64,000 bases of DNA from JAVBLY01 sp031553035 (GTDB lineage: Bacteria; Bacillota; Clostridia; Peptostreptococcales; Anaerovoracaceae): the NCBI GenBank assembly GCA_031553035.1, contig JAVBLY010000003.1, forward strand, positions 186,001 through 250,000, written 5' to 3'. The first letter of the stretch is position 1; each line of letters starts with the position of its first letter. A program made the position numbers and the translations under genes. The notes beneath the pieces were generated by a model that was not told where the DNA came from, made no database searches, and saw nothing but the letters and a program-made list of their open reading frames with translations. This document shows positions 24,399 through 32,532 of the stretch, piece by piece.

Positions 24399-25928
24399 TT
24401 ATATATCCCGATATAATATTTTTCCCTGCCGGATTGTCATCCTGTTTTTCATATCATATACTTCCGGTGTGTCATATATCTCATATGGATCCTTATCGAT
24501 CACTATCATATCAGCATCTTTACCGGTTTCTATACTGCCTTTGGTTTCTTCGAGCTTTACGGCATATGCGGCATTTACCGTATACATTTTAAGTGCTGTT
24601 GTAACATCTATGTTTCTTATTGGGTTGGGGTTGTTGACGAGAGCAGCAATATCTCTAAGTGGATCGACGGTGCATACAGGGGCGTCCGAACCTCCGCAGA
24701 CCATGCAGCCTTCCTTGAAAATAGCCGGATACGGATCCCATCTGTCAGCTCTCTCCCTGCCGAGAGCGATTTCAAATTCTCCGCCGTTCTGCCTGTCCCA
24801 GTAATATGAGTAACCGACTTGCATCGACAAAACCAGATCCATTTCAGCCGCCATTTCAATTTGTTCCTGAGTGGGCAGGCAGAAATGTTCGATTCTGTGT
24901 CTTAAATCTTTTTTCCCCTGTTCGCTTATAACTCTGTGATAAATATATATGAGCTGATCGATTGCTCTTTCGCCTAAAGCATGGAGTGAACACTGGATAC
25001 CTTCTTTATGAGCCCTTGAAATCAGCTGATATACTTCATCATCGTTGTGAAGCAAAAAACCTCTCTGAGCCGGCGCACTCGTAAATGGCTTGTAGTTTGC
25101 CATTGTATATTCAAACAATGCTCCGTCCAGTGTAAGGCAGCCGCCGATCCTTGGAAGTCCAAGCTCCTTTACTTTTTCCACATCCCATGTCTGGAAATAT
25201 TCCACCATGGTAAGAGGTATCCTTTCAGGATTATTATGGATCATATACATATCCCGATCTCCCGTTATCATCTGCCCAAGCAGTCCGTGCATGGTGGTAA
25301 CACCTTTTTTAACTGAATCATTTACGCAAAGATCTATAAGCTCCCACAGCTCGTCATCTGAAAACGAACTCAATATATTTGCCATACCCAGAAATGCCGA
25401 TTCATCCGACATATATCTTCCGGTCTGTTCTCCGCCAGCTGTCTCCACTCCGGCTGTGTCTGCCGGAACTCCGCAGTATTCGATGGCTCTGCTGTTTGCA
25501 GAAAAGCCATGGAGGGTCGCAGCTAGAAAAATGACCTTATGTCCGTGTGAAATCTTGTCGATCTCCCATCTGTCCGGATACCTGCATTCTTTCAGGCTCT
25601 GGGGAACAAAATTGACACCGAATACCCAGCCGTCTCCCGGGGTTTCTTCACAGCGTTTTTCCACTAAAGCGAGAGCTTCATCCATAGTTGTTGTCTTAAG
25701 AAGATCCACTCCGCTCATTACTATTCCGGTTGTAAGGGTATGGACATGGCAGTCAGCCAGTCCGGGCAGAACTGTCCTGCCGCCAAGATCGATGATCTCA
25801 CTCCCGTCAGGGGGATTCTTCGTGCCGACTGCACCTATCTTTCCGTTTTTGACGGCGGCCCAGCTGTAGATACCCTGACCGTCATCCATGGAAATTATAT
25901 TTCCGTTTTTAATAACTAAATCATACAT
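24399..25928 (-). CDS. YtcJ-like amidohydrolase, copy A
   Basis: Metal-dependent hydrolase of the amidohydrolase superfamily, YtcJ/imidazolonepropionase-like branch. MYDLVIKNGNIISMDDGQG begins the beta-sandwich; LPGLADCHVHT gives the HxH metal ligands; further likely ligands are in CSLHALGERA, RHRIEHF and GGSDAPV. The C-terminus (KGSIETGKDADMIVIDKDP) completes the sandwich. Length of 509 residues is normal and no signal peptide is seen, so it is cytosolic. It shares long stretches with copy B (RIGGCLTLDGA.FEYTM; EQGKKDLRHRIEHF). CGGAGGA precedes the ATG. Members act on N-substituted amides or related compounds; the substrate cannot be read from sequence. Confidence 0.9.
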   Translation of the reverse strand: MYDLVIKNGNIISMDDGQGIYSWAAVKNGKIGAVGTKNPPDGSEIIDLGGRTVLPGLADCHVHTLTTGIVMSGVDLLKTTTMDEALALVEKRCEETPGDGWVFGVNFVPQSLKECRYPDRWEIDKISHGHKVIFLAATLHGFSANSRAIEYCGVPADTAGVETAGGEQTGRYMSDESAFLGMANILSSFSDDELWELIDLCVNDSVKKGVTTMHGLLGQMITGDRDMYMIHNNPERIPLTMVEYFQTWDVEKVKELGLPRIGGCLTLDGALFEYTMANYKPFTSAPAQRGFLLHNDDEVYQLISRAHKEGIQCSLHALGERAIDQLIYIYHRVISEQGKKDLRHRIEHFCLPTQEQIEMAAEMDLVLSMQVGYSYYWDRQNGGEFEIALGRERADRWDPYPAIFKEGCMVCGGSDAPVCTVDPLRDIAALVNNPNPIRNIDVTTALKMYTVNAAYAVKLEETKGSIETGKDADMIVIDKDPYEIYDTPEVYDMKNRMTIRQGKILYRDI

Positions 25929-25960
25929 GTGATCATCCTCCGAAAAGCATCGAATATTGC

Positions 25961-25986
25961 AAAAGCGGGCTGTTATAGCAGCCCGC
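25961..25986 (-). terminator. Hairpin between symporter B and amidohydrolase A
   Basis: Read on the minus strand, GCGGGCTG and CAGCCCGC form an 8-bp GC-rich stem with a 6-nt loop, followed by TTTT (plus-strand 25961–25964). The T-run is short, so it may end transcription only partly or protect a 3' end. There is little room for a new promoter before amidohydrolase A. Confidence 0.6.
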
Positions 25987-26004
25987 CTTTACTTATAATG
26001 CCAA

Positions 26005-27489
26005 TTACATTAGCTTTGAGCTGTAAGTCTCTCTGTAGTTTTTAACCGTGTCGAACAATTCATCAACTTTCGCATAAGGCTTGAATACAAATGCGCAAAC
26101 TATTATTATTACCAGATTGAACATCAGGCCGACTATGCCTGCTGACCATCCGCCGCCGAATGCAACCATTGCAGGGAACAGGTTTCCGAATATTGAGAAG
26201 AAACACCCAACGGCAAATCCAGCCGATGCGCCCGGGAAATTGATCCTCTTCCAGAACAGGCCCAGGAATATAGCCGGGAATACCTGCACGCTGCAGTCAT
26301 ACATTACAAGAGCTATGAACATGAGGTTTGGAATATCCTGCATTGCTACAAATATTGATATGATACCAATACCTATTGTCAAAATCTTCGCCCATTTAAG
26401 AAGTGACTTTCTGTCCAGTTTGGGTATTGCAGTACCGACAAGGTCTTTTGATATTAACACTGAAGCTACATTGATTACTGCCGAAATCGTTGACAGACAA
26501 GCAGCGATAGCAAGAATACCGATGAGGCCGAGCATTACCGGACCTCCTATCTTATCGGCAAGGAAGAACACTCCTGCCTGAGGATCTTCAGGGAATCCGG
26601 GTATAAGTGTTCCGCCAAGGCCCAGAGCAAGCAGCATGAATCCTATCATGAATCCAAAGATGGGCGCCACCAGCACTGTTTTCTTGACCGCCCGGGAACT
26701 GTCTGCCCTGTACATGGTCGTAAATATTCCGGGCAGCGAGTATCCTCCGAGAGTACAGGTTATGAGGATAGATGCCCATGTCCTTCCATCCAGCCCTTCT
26801 CCCAGAGTAAGCAGCTGGGGCAAATCTTTTTCAACAACATAGTAGAGATCGGCAAGCCCTCCGAATGCTTTTACAATGAGGTAGTAGACCGCAAGCACCC
26901 CCACAATCGTGAACGTAAGTCCCTGCACGAGGTTTCCTACTGCAGATGCTCTTGCACCGCCAAGGAAGCTATAGCCTATAACGAATGCGCTTGCTACTAT
27001 CAATCCGATATTGAAATTGATGGAGTGATAAGTAGCTGCCTGGACTACATAGCCAAGAGTTTTCATCTCCAAAACAAGCCACGGGATCCAGAAAATGAAG
27101 CTGAAGAATGCAAATACGAATTTAAATTTCTTGCTGCCGTATCTCAGTTCTATAAGGTCGCCCTGGGTTTCAAGTCCGTAGACCTTACCCAGTATCCAGA
27201 CAGGTTTTGCCATCAGGAACATGAAGAACAATGTGGTGATGGAATAGATAAGTACATATTGGGCAAAGACACCGAGTGTAGCGGCATTTGCAAACCAGCC
27301 GCAGTAAAGCGAACCGTTATACCAGCCTCCTATATAGGAGAATGCGTTTAAAAACCAACCAAAAGATCTGTCTCCTACACCGTATTCTTCCAGGGAGTCT
27401 TGTTTTCTGCTGAAGACTTTGATGATGATCGCATTGATAACAAAATAAAATGCTATAAGACTGACTACTATTAGTACGTTAGTTACCAT
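26005..27489 (-). CDS. Sodium:solute symporter (SSS family), copy B
   Basis: About 13-helix Na+ symporter of 494 residues. SSS-type features are LEEYGVGDRSFGWFLNAFSY near the N-terminus, YGLETQGDLIELRYGS, and AACLSTISAVINVASVLISK late in the protein. It starts inside the end of the DUF3311-like gene (11-bp overlap), which is a common partner arrangement for this transporter type. It belongs with amidohydrolase B. The closest relative in this window is copy A, so a module duplication is likely. Substrate unknown; probably the substrate or product of the paired hydrolases. Confidence 0.88.
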   Translation of the reverse strand: MVTNVLIVVSLIAFYFVINAIIIKVFSRKQDSLEEYGVGDRSFGWFLNAFSYIGGWYNGSLYCGWFANAATLGVFAQYVLIYSITTLFFMFLMAKPVWILGKVYGLETQGDLIELRYGSKKFKFVFAFFSFIFWIPWLVLEMKTLGYVVQAATYHSINFNIGLIVASAFVIGYSFLGGARASAVGNLVQGLTFTIVGVLAVYYLIVKAFGGLADLYYVVEKDLPQLLTLGEGLDGRTWASILITCTLGGYSLPGIFTTMYRADSSRAVKKTVLVAPIFGFMIGFMLLALGLGGTLIPGFPEDPQAGVFFLADKIGGPVMLGLIGILAIAACLSTISAVINVASVLISKDLVGTAIPKLDRKSLLKWAKILTIGIGIISIFVAMQDIPNLMFIALVMYDCSVQVFPAIFLGLFWKRINFPGASAGFAVGCFFSIFGNLFPAMVAFGGGWSAGIVGLMFNLVIIIVCAFVFKPYAKVDELFDTVKNYRETYSSKLM

Positions 27490-27742
27490 TATTGCTCACT
27501 CCTTCCCTCTCATCTCGTTCTTTGATCTCCTTATTGTCATAATAAGTATCAAGAAGATACCATACGATCAGGAACACACAGAAAAATAAACATGTTGCGA
27601 TTATGAAAAACTGCATACAAGGCAGTCCCATAATGTGAGGGTCAAGAGTGTTGATCCATTTAGTTGAAAAAGGCATTGTCATAAAGCCAAATACCAGTAC
27701 AAAAATAACGGACATGATTATGCTCAGTTTTTTTCTTGTCAT
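27479..27742 (-). CDS. Small DUF3311-like membrane protein, symporter partner
   Basis: 87 residues with two membrane helices (about 5–25 and 43–65) and a motif NTLDPHIMGLPCMQFF between them, which fits the short DUF3311 proteins commonly encoded just before SSS transporters. A charged C-terminal tail (DNKEIKERDEREG) faces the cytoplasm. AGGAGG lies ahead of the ATG. The overlap with the symporter start suggests coupled translation and a structural or regulatory subunit role. The family name is from memory of the pattern. Confidence 0.7.
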   Translation of the reverse strand: MTRKKLSIIMSVIFVLVFGFMTMPFSTKWINTLDPHIMGLPCMQFFIIATCLFFCVFLIVWYLLDTYYDNKEIKERDEREGVSNNGN

Positions 27743-27759
27743 CGGTCACACCTCCTGTT

Positions 27760-29295
27760 CTAAGCTTTAAATATTGTTTCACCGTTTTTAATTGTTTCCA
27801 GGACTTTCATATCAAAAATTTCATTGCTGTCTGCGGCATCATAAGGATTCCTGTCGATGACAGTAAAGTCCGCGTCTTTTCCTTCAGATATAGTGCCTTT
27901 ACTGTCTTCCATATTCACGGCGTATGCGCCGTTGTATGTGAATACCTTTAGTGCTTCATGAACTGTGATATTCCTTCTTGGATCGGGATTGTTTATGCAA
28001 CATGCCATGCCAAACAAGGGATTTGGCAGCGTTACCGGCGAATCCGAACCGCCGCATATCAGTCCTCCTCTTTTAACTATCTCCGAGAAGACTTCCATTC
28101 TGTCGGCACGTTCCTGCCCGAGCATAGGGATATAGACTCCGTCTTCAGGATTTCCCCATAATCCGGAAAATGCCGGTTGCATGGATAAGACAAGCCCAAG
28201 CTCACATGCCAGATCCATATGTTTGTCCGATGGAAGCGAAAAGTGTTCTATTCTGTGCCTGAGATCTTTTTTCCCCTGCTCTCCTATGACCTGATTGTAA
28301 ATGTAAACCACCTGGTCAATGGCCCTGTCTCCGAGGGCATGAAATGCGCACTGGATATTTTCTCTGTGTGCTTTAGAAAGCAGCTGGTAGATCTCCTCGT
28401 CCGTATGGATAAGGAATCCTCGTCTCTCAGGTCTTTCCGGATAAGGTTCCTGAAGTGCCATAGTATACTCAAAGCCGGCACCGTCAAGAGTGAGGCATCC
28501 TCCTATCCTCGGAAGGCCTAATTCCTTCACCTTGTCAAGATTCCATGTCTGATAAAAAGGAACTATATCGGTCAGAAAATCATCGGAATTTTTCAGGATC
28601 AAATCGACATCCACATCTCCTTCCACAAATTGTCCAAGCAGACCTGAGATAGTGGTAACTCCCCGGCTGGCCGCATAACGGTCACATTCTTTGATGAATT
28701 CAAGAAGCTTTTCATCTGACAGAAGTGCCATAGTTTGAGACATTGCCGGAAATACAGCATCATCAGAAAGCAGTACTCCATTAAGCTGGCCGTTCTCGTC
28801 ATAACCTACACCGTCTACTTCGGGAATTTTGATTCTTGATATGCCCATGCTGTTAAATGACGCGCCGTGAAGTGTCTGGGCTGCTATCATCACGGGATGA
28901 TCCTCAGAAACACCATCCAACTCTTTTCTGTCGGGATACCTTTCTTCTTTCATCTTATAAGCCATGAATCCTACGCCGAAGACCCATTCACCTTTAGGCA
29001 CCTGTAGGCATTTCTCCTTCAAAAGTGCTTTGGCTTCATCTATGCTGGATGTATCTGTAAGGTCCACGCTGTTCAGAAAGAAGCCTGTTGTCATCACATG
29101 AACATGAGAATCGATCAACCCCGGCAGCATTGTTTTCCCGTTCAGATCAATACTGGACTTTACATCGGCAGGAGGCTTGTCACCTTTACCAAGACAGCAG
29201 ATTTTTCCGTCTTTCACCGCCACCCAGTCCATGATCTCATTTGGGCTTTCAACTGTAATAATTTTTCCATTATAGTATAAAGTATCGTATTCCAT
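27760..29295 (-). CDS. YtcJ-like amidohydrolase, copy B
   Basis: Cytosolic amidohydrolase-superfamily enzyme, paralogous to copy A. It starts MEYDTLYYNGKIITV, with HxH ligands in LPGLIDSHVHVM and others in CAFHALGDRA, RHRIEHF and GGSDSPV. The C-terminus is KGTISEGKDADFTVIDRNP. ATG 29295 fits the family start and has AAGGAGA ahead; an in-frame ATG at 29328 also has a strong AAGGAGGTG, so an 11-residue longer form is possible. First gene of the minus-strand module hydrolase–DUF3311–symporter–hydrolase–symporter. It is divergent from a two-component system, which may regulate it. Confidence 0.9.
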   Translation of the reverse strand: MEYDTLYYNGKIITVESPNEIMDWVAVKDGKICCLGKGDKPPADVKSSIDLNGKTMLPGLIDSHVHVMTTGFFLNSVDLTDTSSIDEAKALLKEKCLQVPKGEWVFGVGFMAYKMKEERYPDRKELDGVSEDHPVMIAAQTLHGASFNSMGISRIKIPEVDGVGYDENGQLNGVLLSDDAVFPAMSQTMALLSDEKLLEFIKECDRYAASRGVTTISGLLGQFVEGDVDVDLILKNSDDFLTDIVPFYQTWNLDKVKELGLPRIGGCLTLDGAGFEYTMALQEPYPERPERRGFLIHTDEEIYQLLSKAHRENIQCAFHALGDRAIDQVVYIYNQVIGEQGKKDLRHRIEHFSLPSDKHMDLACELGLVLSMQPAFSGLWGNPEDGVYIPMLGQERADRMEVFSEIVKRGGLICGGSDSPVTLPNPLFGMACCINNPDPRRNITVHEALKVFTYNGAYAVNMEDSKGTISEGKDADFTVIDRNPYDAADSNEIFDMKVLETIKNGETIFKA

Positions 29296-29470
29296 TGCTT
29301 CTCCTTCCCTCGAGCTGATGTTACACATTTCACCTCCTTTTCTGTGGTCTCGATTATTCACAAAACCGCTCGTTACCTTCATTGTAAGACCCCAATGTTA
29401 AATAGGTTCTAAGCCAATCTTAAACATATTTAATGTTGAATACTGTTCCACCATGTTTGTGAATGATATA

Positions 29471-29486
29471 TACTATACGTACAGTA
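29471..29486. promoter_or_regulatory. Imperfect palindrome between amidohydrolase B and the kinase gene
   Basis: TACTATAC (29471–29478) and GTACAGTA (29479–29486) form a 16-bp dyad with one mismatch, in the 141-bp region between the divergent hydrolase module and kinase. It overlaps likely -10-like AT-rich sequence. It could be an operator, for instance for the neighbouring response regulator; no direct evidence. Confidence 0.3.
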
Positions 29487-29523
29487 TGGTTTGAGGTTAT
29501 TAAATAAATTTAAGGTGGTATAA

Positions 29524-30945
29524 ATGGACAGCAGCTTGATGCCGGTTACAATGCTTGCCATAAACGCAATCATGTACTCGCTATACTACTTCTACATCTT
29601 CATGATAAACAGGAGCAGATATCTGGCTTTGTGGGGATTTGGCTGGATAACCTATTCGCTTGGGTATTTACTTGCCCTGCTCACCCAGGATGAGACATTA
29701 TCGATCATATTCAAATATTCTTTTTCACTGCTGAGCAGTATGCTTCTTCTGATGGGGACCTACGCTTTTGTAGAAAAAAAGATACCATTGTTTTTACTGA
29801 ATCTGGCATTTGCCATGATTTGTATCGTGCTGGTCATAAGCGTTATTATGCCCGAGAATCCTACTGCGGTTAGAATATTGTCCTTATTTGCATCTATGAT
29901 ACTGATGATAATTTCAGTAGCTTCGGGTCTTGCATTTCTCATAACAGACATGGGAACAAGAAATCTTCTGCGGGAAATGACAGGATGGATATTCATAGTA
30001 TGGGGGATCCATAAAGGATTCTACCCATTTGTCTCCCCCGACTTTTTCTTCTCCGAGTCCAATTACATGACATCAATAGTGTTGATAAATGCAGTCAACA
30101 TGACAATAATCCTGTGCTTTCTCGATCAGAATAATAAGCTGATACTGGATCAGGAGGTGCGTTTCAGAAAACTTGCTGAAGCTTCTGAGAAAAGGCATGC
30201 TGATCTGGAGATTTCCAGACAAAAACTTCTTTCCAGCATATCTCATGAGCTTAGGACACCGATAACATCTATAATCGGGAATCTGTCCATCATAACCGAC
30301 GGTATTGAGAATGACGACAAAAAGATACTCGAATATGCCAATAAATCTCTTGAAAAATCTCTTACCCTAAATTCTCTTATAGGTGATCTCTTTGAGTTAT
30401 CCACACAAGAGGCTATGCAGATGAGATTCAATAGAGAAGTGATCCAGATAGATGAAGTCATGAAAATACTTAAAAAGAAGATCAGCGTGGATGAAAAAAG
30501 ATTGGGGATCGATCTGGAATTTTCTATGACATGCAAAAAAAGAGAAAGGAACTGTCCGTATGTATTTGTGGATCCTCTTCGTTTTGAGCAGGTTATTCAG
30601 AATATGGTAAGCAATGCTACAAAGAATATAGAGAATATCGGAAATATAGATGTTTTCTGCAGGTGCAATAACAGAGATACGGGTGTCGATCAGAAGGTTC
30701 TGCAAATACATGTCAAGGACACGGGAAGCGGAATATCCGAAGATGATATTCCCCATATATTTGAAATGTTTTTTAAGACACCAAATGTAAATAACATCCC
30801 CAGTGCCGGATTGGGCCTTGCATTATCAAAAGATATCATAAGCTATCATAACGGCAGCATAGATGTACAAAGTAAATTAGGAGCAGGAACGGAATTCATC
30901 ATAAATCTTCCGATTGAAAAGAAAGGTAGCGATGAGAATGAATGA
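29524..30945 (+). CDS. Sensor histidine kinase with 7–8 TM N-terminal region
   Basis: Residues 1–200 hold about seven to eight membrane helices with very short loops, then a coiled linker, HisKA with H241 in LLSSISHELRTP and HATPase (about 330–468) with N-box IQNMVSNATKNI, DTGSGISEDD and AGLGLALSKDI. No PAS or HAMP domain. Such a membrane-embedded input suggests sensing of a membrane-soluble or transported compound. AAGGTGG lies ahead of the ATG. Its stop overlaps the response regulator start by 14 bp. It is divergent from the symporter/amidohydrolase modules, making those the likely targets; this is inference. Confidence 0.9.
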   Translation: MDSSLMPVTMLAINAIMYSLYYFYIFMINRSRYLALWGFGWITYSLGYLLALLTQDETLSIIFKYSFSLLSSMLLLMGTYAFVEKKIPLFLLNLAFAMICIVLVISVIMPENPTAVRILSLFASMILMIISVASGLAFLITDMGTRNLLREMTGWIFIVWGIHKGFYPFVSPDFFFSESNYMTSIVLINAVNMTIILCFLDQNNKLILDQEVRFRKLAEASEKRHADLEISRQKLLSSISHELRTPITSIIGNLSIITDGIENDDKKILEYANKSLEKSLTLNSLIGDLFELSTQEAMQMRFNREVIQIDEVMKILKKKISVDEKRLGIDLEFSMTCKKRERNCPYVFVDPLRFEQVIQNMVSNATKNIENIGNIDVFCRCNNRDTGVDQKVLQIHVKDTGSGISEDDIPHIFEMFFKTPNVNNIPSAGLGLALSKDIISYHNGSIDVQSKLGAGTEFIINLPIEKKGSDENE

Positions 30946-31642
30946 TAAAGAAAGAGGTTCGATCCTCGTTGTTGACGATGATAAGGATATTCGTGATTTT
31001 TTGAAGGTTTATATCGACAGTAGCGGATATGAATATCACGGAGCCTCAGGATACGCAGAAGCCATGACTTTGGTCAGGCAATATGAGATCGACCTGATAA
31101 TCCTTGATGTTCTTATGCCGCACAAAGATGGATTTGATACATGCCGAGGACTCAGGGATCATACCCAGGCTCCTATAATTTTTCTCACCTGCAGGAATGA
31201 GGAAATGGATATAATCAGAGGATTGTCTGTGGGTGCCGATGATTACATAACCAAACCGTTCCTCCCCGGTGAGCTTATAGCCAGAATAAATTCGCATATA
31301 AGAAGATCAAAGACATATATCGAAAAGAACAAAAACGATCATGTTCTGATCTACGGAGAAATGAAAGCAGATCTGATCAGCAGGCAGGTATGGATACAGG
31401 AAAAAGAGGTGCATTTACTTCCAAAGGAATATGACATCCTCATATTATTCCTGAAAAATCCGGGGCGCGTTTTTTCCAAAGATGAAATTTTTCAGTATAT
31501 CTGGAAAGATCAAGTTCTGGAAAGTGATATAAACACGATCACAGTTCACATAAGTAACCTGAGAAAGAAAATCAACAGTCCGGACATAGATTCTGAGATC
31601 GTGACCGTAAAGGGAATCGGATATAAACTTATCTCAATGTAA
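30932..31642 (+). CDS. OmpR-family response regulator
   Basis: 236 residues: receiver domain about 10–125 with acidic pocket D15-D16-D17 and phospho-acceptor D59 in LIILDVLMPHKDGFD, T in IFLTCRNEE and K in DDYITKPF; OmpR winged helix about 140–236 (HLLPKEYDILILFLKNPG, DINTITVHISNLRKKI). I chose ATG 30932 because GAAAGG lies just ahead; an ATG at 30914 lacks a good site. The start lies inside the kinase gene, so the pair is translationally linked. Likely targets are the divergent transport/hydrolase genes. Confidence 0.92.
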   Translation: MRMNDKERGSILVVDDDKDIRDFLKVYIDSSGYEYHGASGYAEAMTLVRQYEIDLIILDVLMPHKDGFDTCRGLRDHTQAPIIFLTCRNEEMDIIRGLSVGADDYITKPFLPGELIARINSHIRRSKTYIEKNKNDHVLIYGEMKADLISRQVWIQEKEVHLLPKEYDILILFLKNPGRVFSKDEIFQYIWKDQVLESDINTITVHISNLRKKINSPDIDSEIVTVKGIGYKLISM

Positions 31643-31665
31643 TGTTATCTATGACTGTACTGCGA

Positions 31666-32328
31666 TCAACCAAAAGCTTTCCCGATGATATCCAGCCCTA
31701 TGAACAGGAACAGTACGGACATGATGGCAGCATTGTGTCTGACCAGCCATTCTCTCATCTCATCCAAAACATGTTTTATATGATCTCCCGCCAACAGGAA
31801 TACCAGTGTGGGGATCCAAATTGAACTGCTGGCAAGTAATACATATATGACCGTTATAAGAACCGACTGGTCTGCACTCAATGTAAGAGCACCGACACTG
31901 ACTCCGGCAGTTATCCCAAGAAGAAGATTCTTTGGATTGGCAGCAGATAAAATTACTCCGAATCCGGCAGCACCCAAAGGTTTGATATTGCTCATTTTGG
32001 CAAACCATTTCGGGGTTTTCGGCTCTTCATTCCCCTTTGGCCTCTGCATGAACTGCTTAATGGCCAGTAAGATCATCAAGCCTCCCAATATAAACAGTAT
32101 TATCTGTTTTACCAGAGACGGGTCTTCCTGACTTCCGACTGCTCCTCCAATGAGCAGCATGGAAATTATGAAAACCGCAGTGTTGCCAAAGATCCAGCCC
32201 AGCATATAAAAGATACTGTTGGATTTTGCCTTTTTGCTTAAGAGTATGAGTATCAGACCTACTATAGGGAACGGACTTACCAGTATCCCCACGGCGGGAG
32301 ACAGCATTGCTGATATTGCTTGAGTCAT
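31666..32328 (-). CDS. GAP/Sap-family membrane protein (LysE-like exporter fold)
   Basis: 220 residues with about six membrane helices. The start SPAVGILVSPFPIVGLILIL and the later FGVILSAANPKNLLLGITAG match the GAP family protein (SfLAP) pattern, with NPK between helices. The hydrophilic loop (QRPKGNEEPKTPKWFAKM) lies after helix three. Members resemble LysE/RhtB-type exporters and are mostly of unknown substrate. GGAGGAAAAG precedes the ATG. The gene stands alone, convergent with the response regulator and divergent from the hybrid kinase. Confidence 0.75.
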   Translation of the reverse strand: MTQAISAMLSPAVGILVSPFPIVGLILILLSKKAKSNSIFYMLGWIFGNTAVFIISMLLIGGAVGSQEDPSLVKQIILFILGGLMILLAIKQFMQRPKGNEEPKTPKWFAKMSNIKPLGAAGFGVILSAANPKNLLLGITAGVSVGALTLSADQSVLITVIYVLLASSSIWIPTLVFLLAGDHIKHVLDEMREWLVRHNAAIMSVLFLFIGLDIIGKAFG

Positions 32329-32532
32329 GACTTTTCCTCCAATTCACTTCTGTGCAGAACAATGATGGCTATAAAATATATATTATATATGTACCCATTT
32401 AGGAAACATAAAAACAATACAATTTATTCAGTTGTATATTGCATATTATGGGTATACTATATTAACGATATTTATTGCACTAATAAATATGCACCAGTTT
32501 CACAGCCATATAACCACATAGGGGAAAATGAC

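Noticed and set aside
32320..32532. 71-residue N-terminal extension of the hybrid kinase
   Set aside because: The extension overlaps the divergent gene's start region, has no domain or signal pattern, and AGGGGAA sits just before the ATG at 32533.
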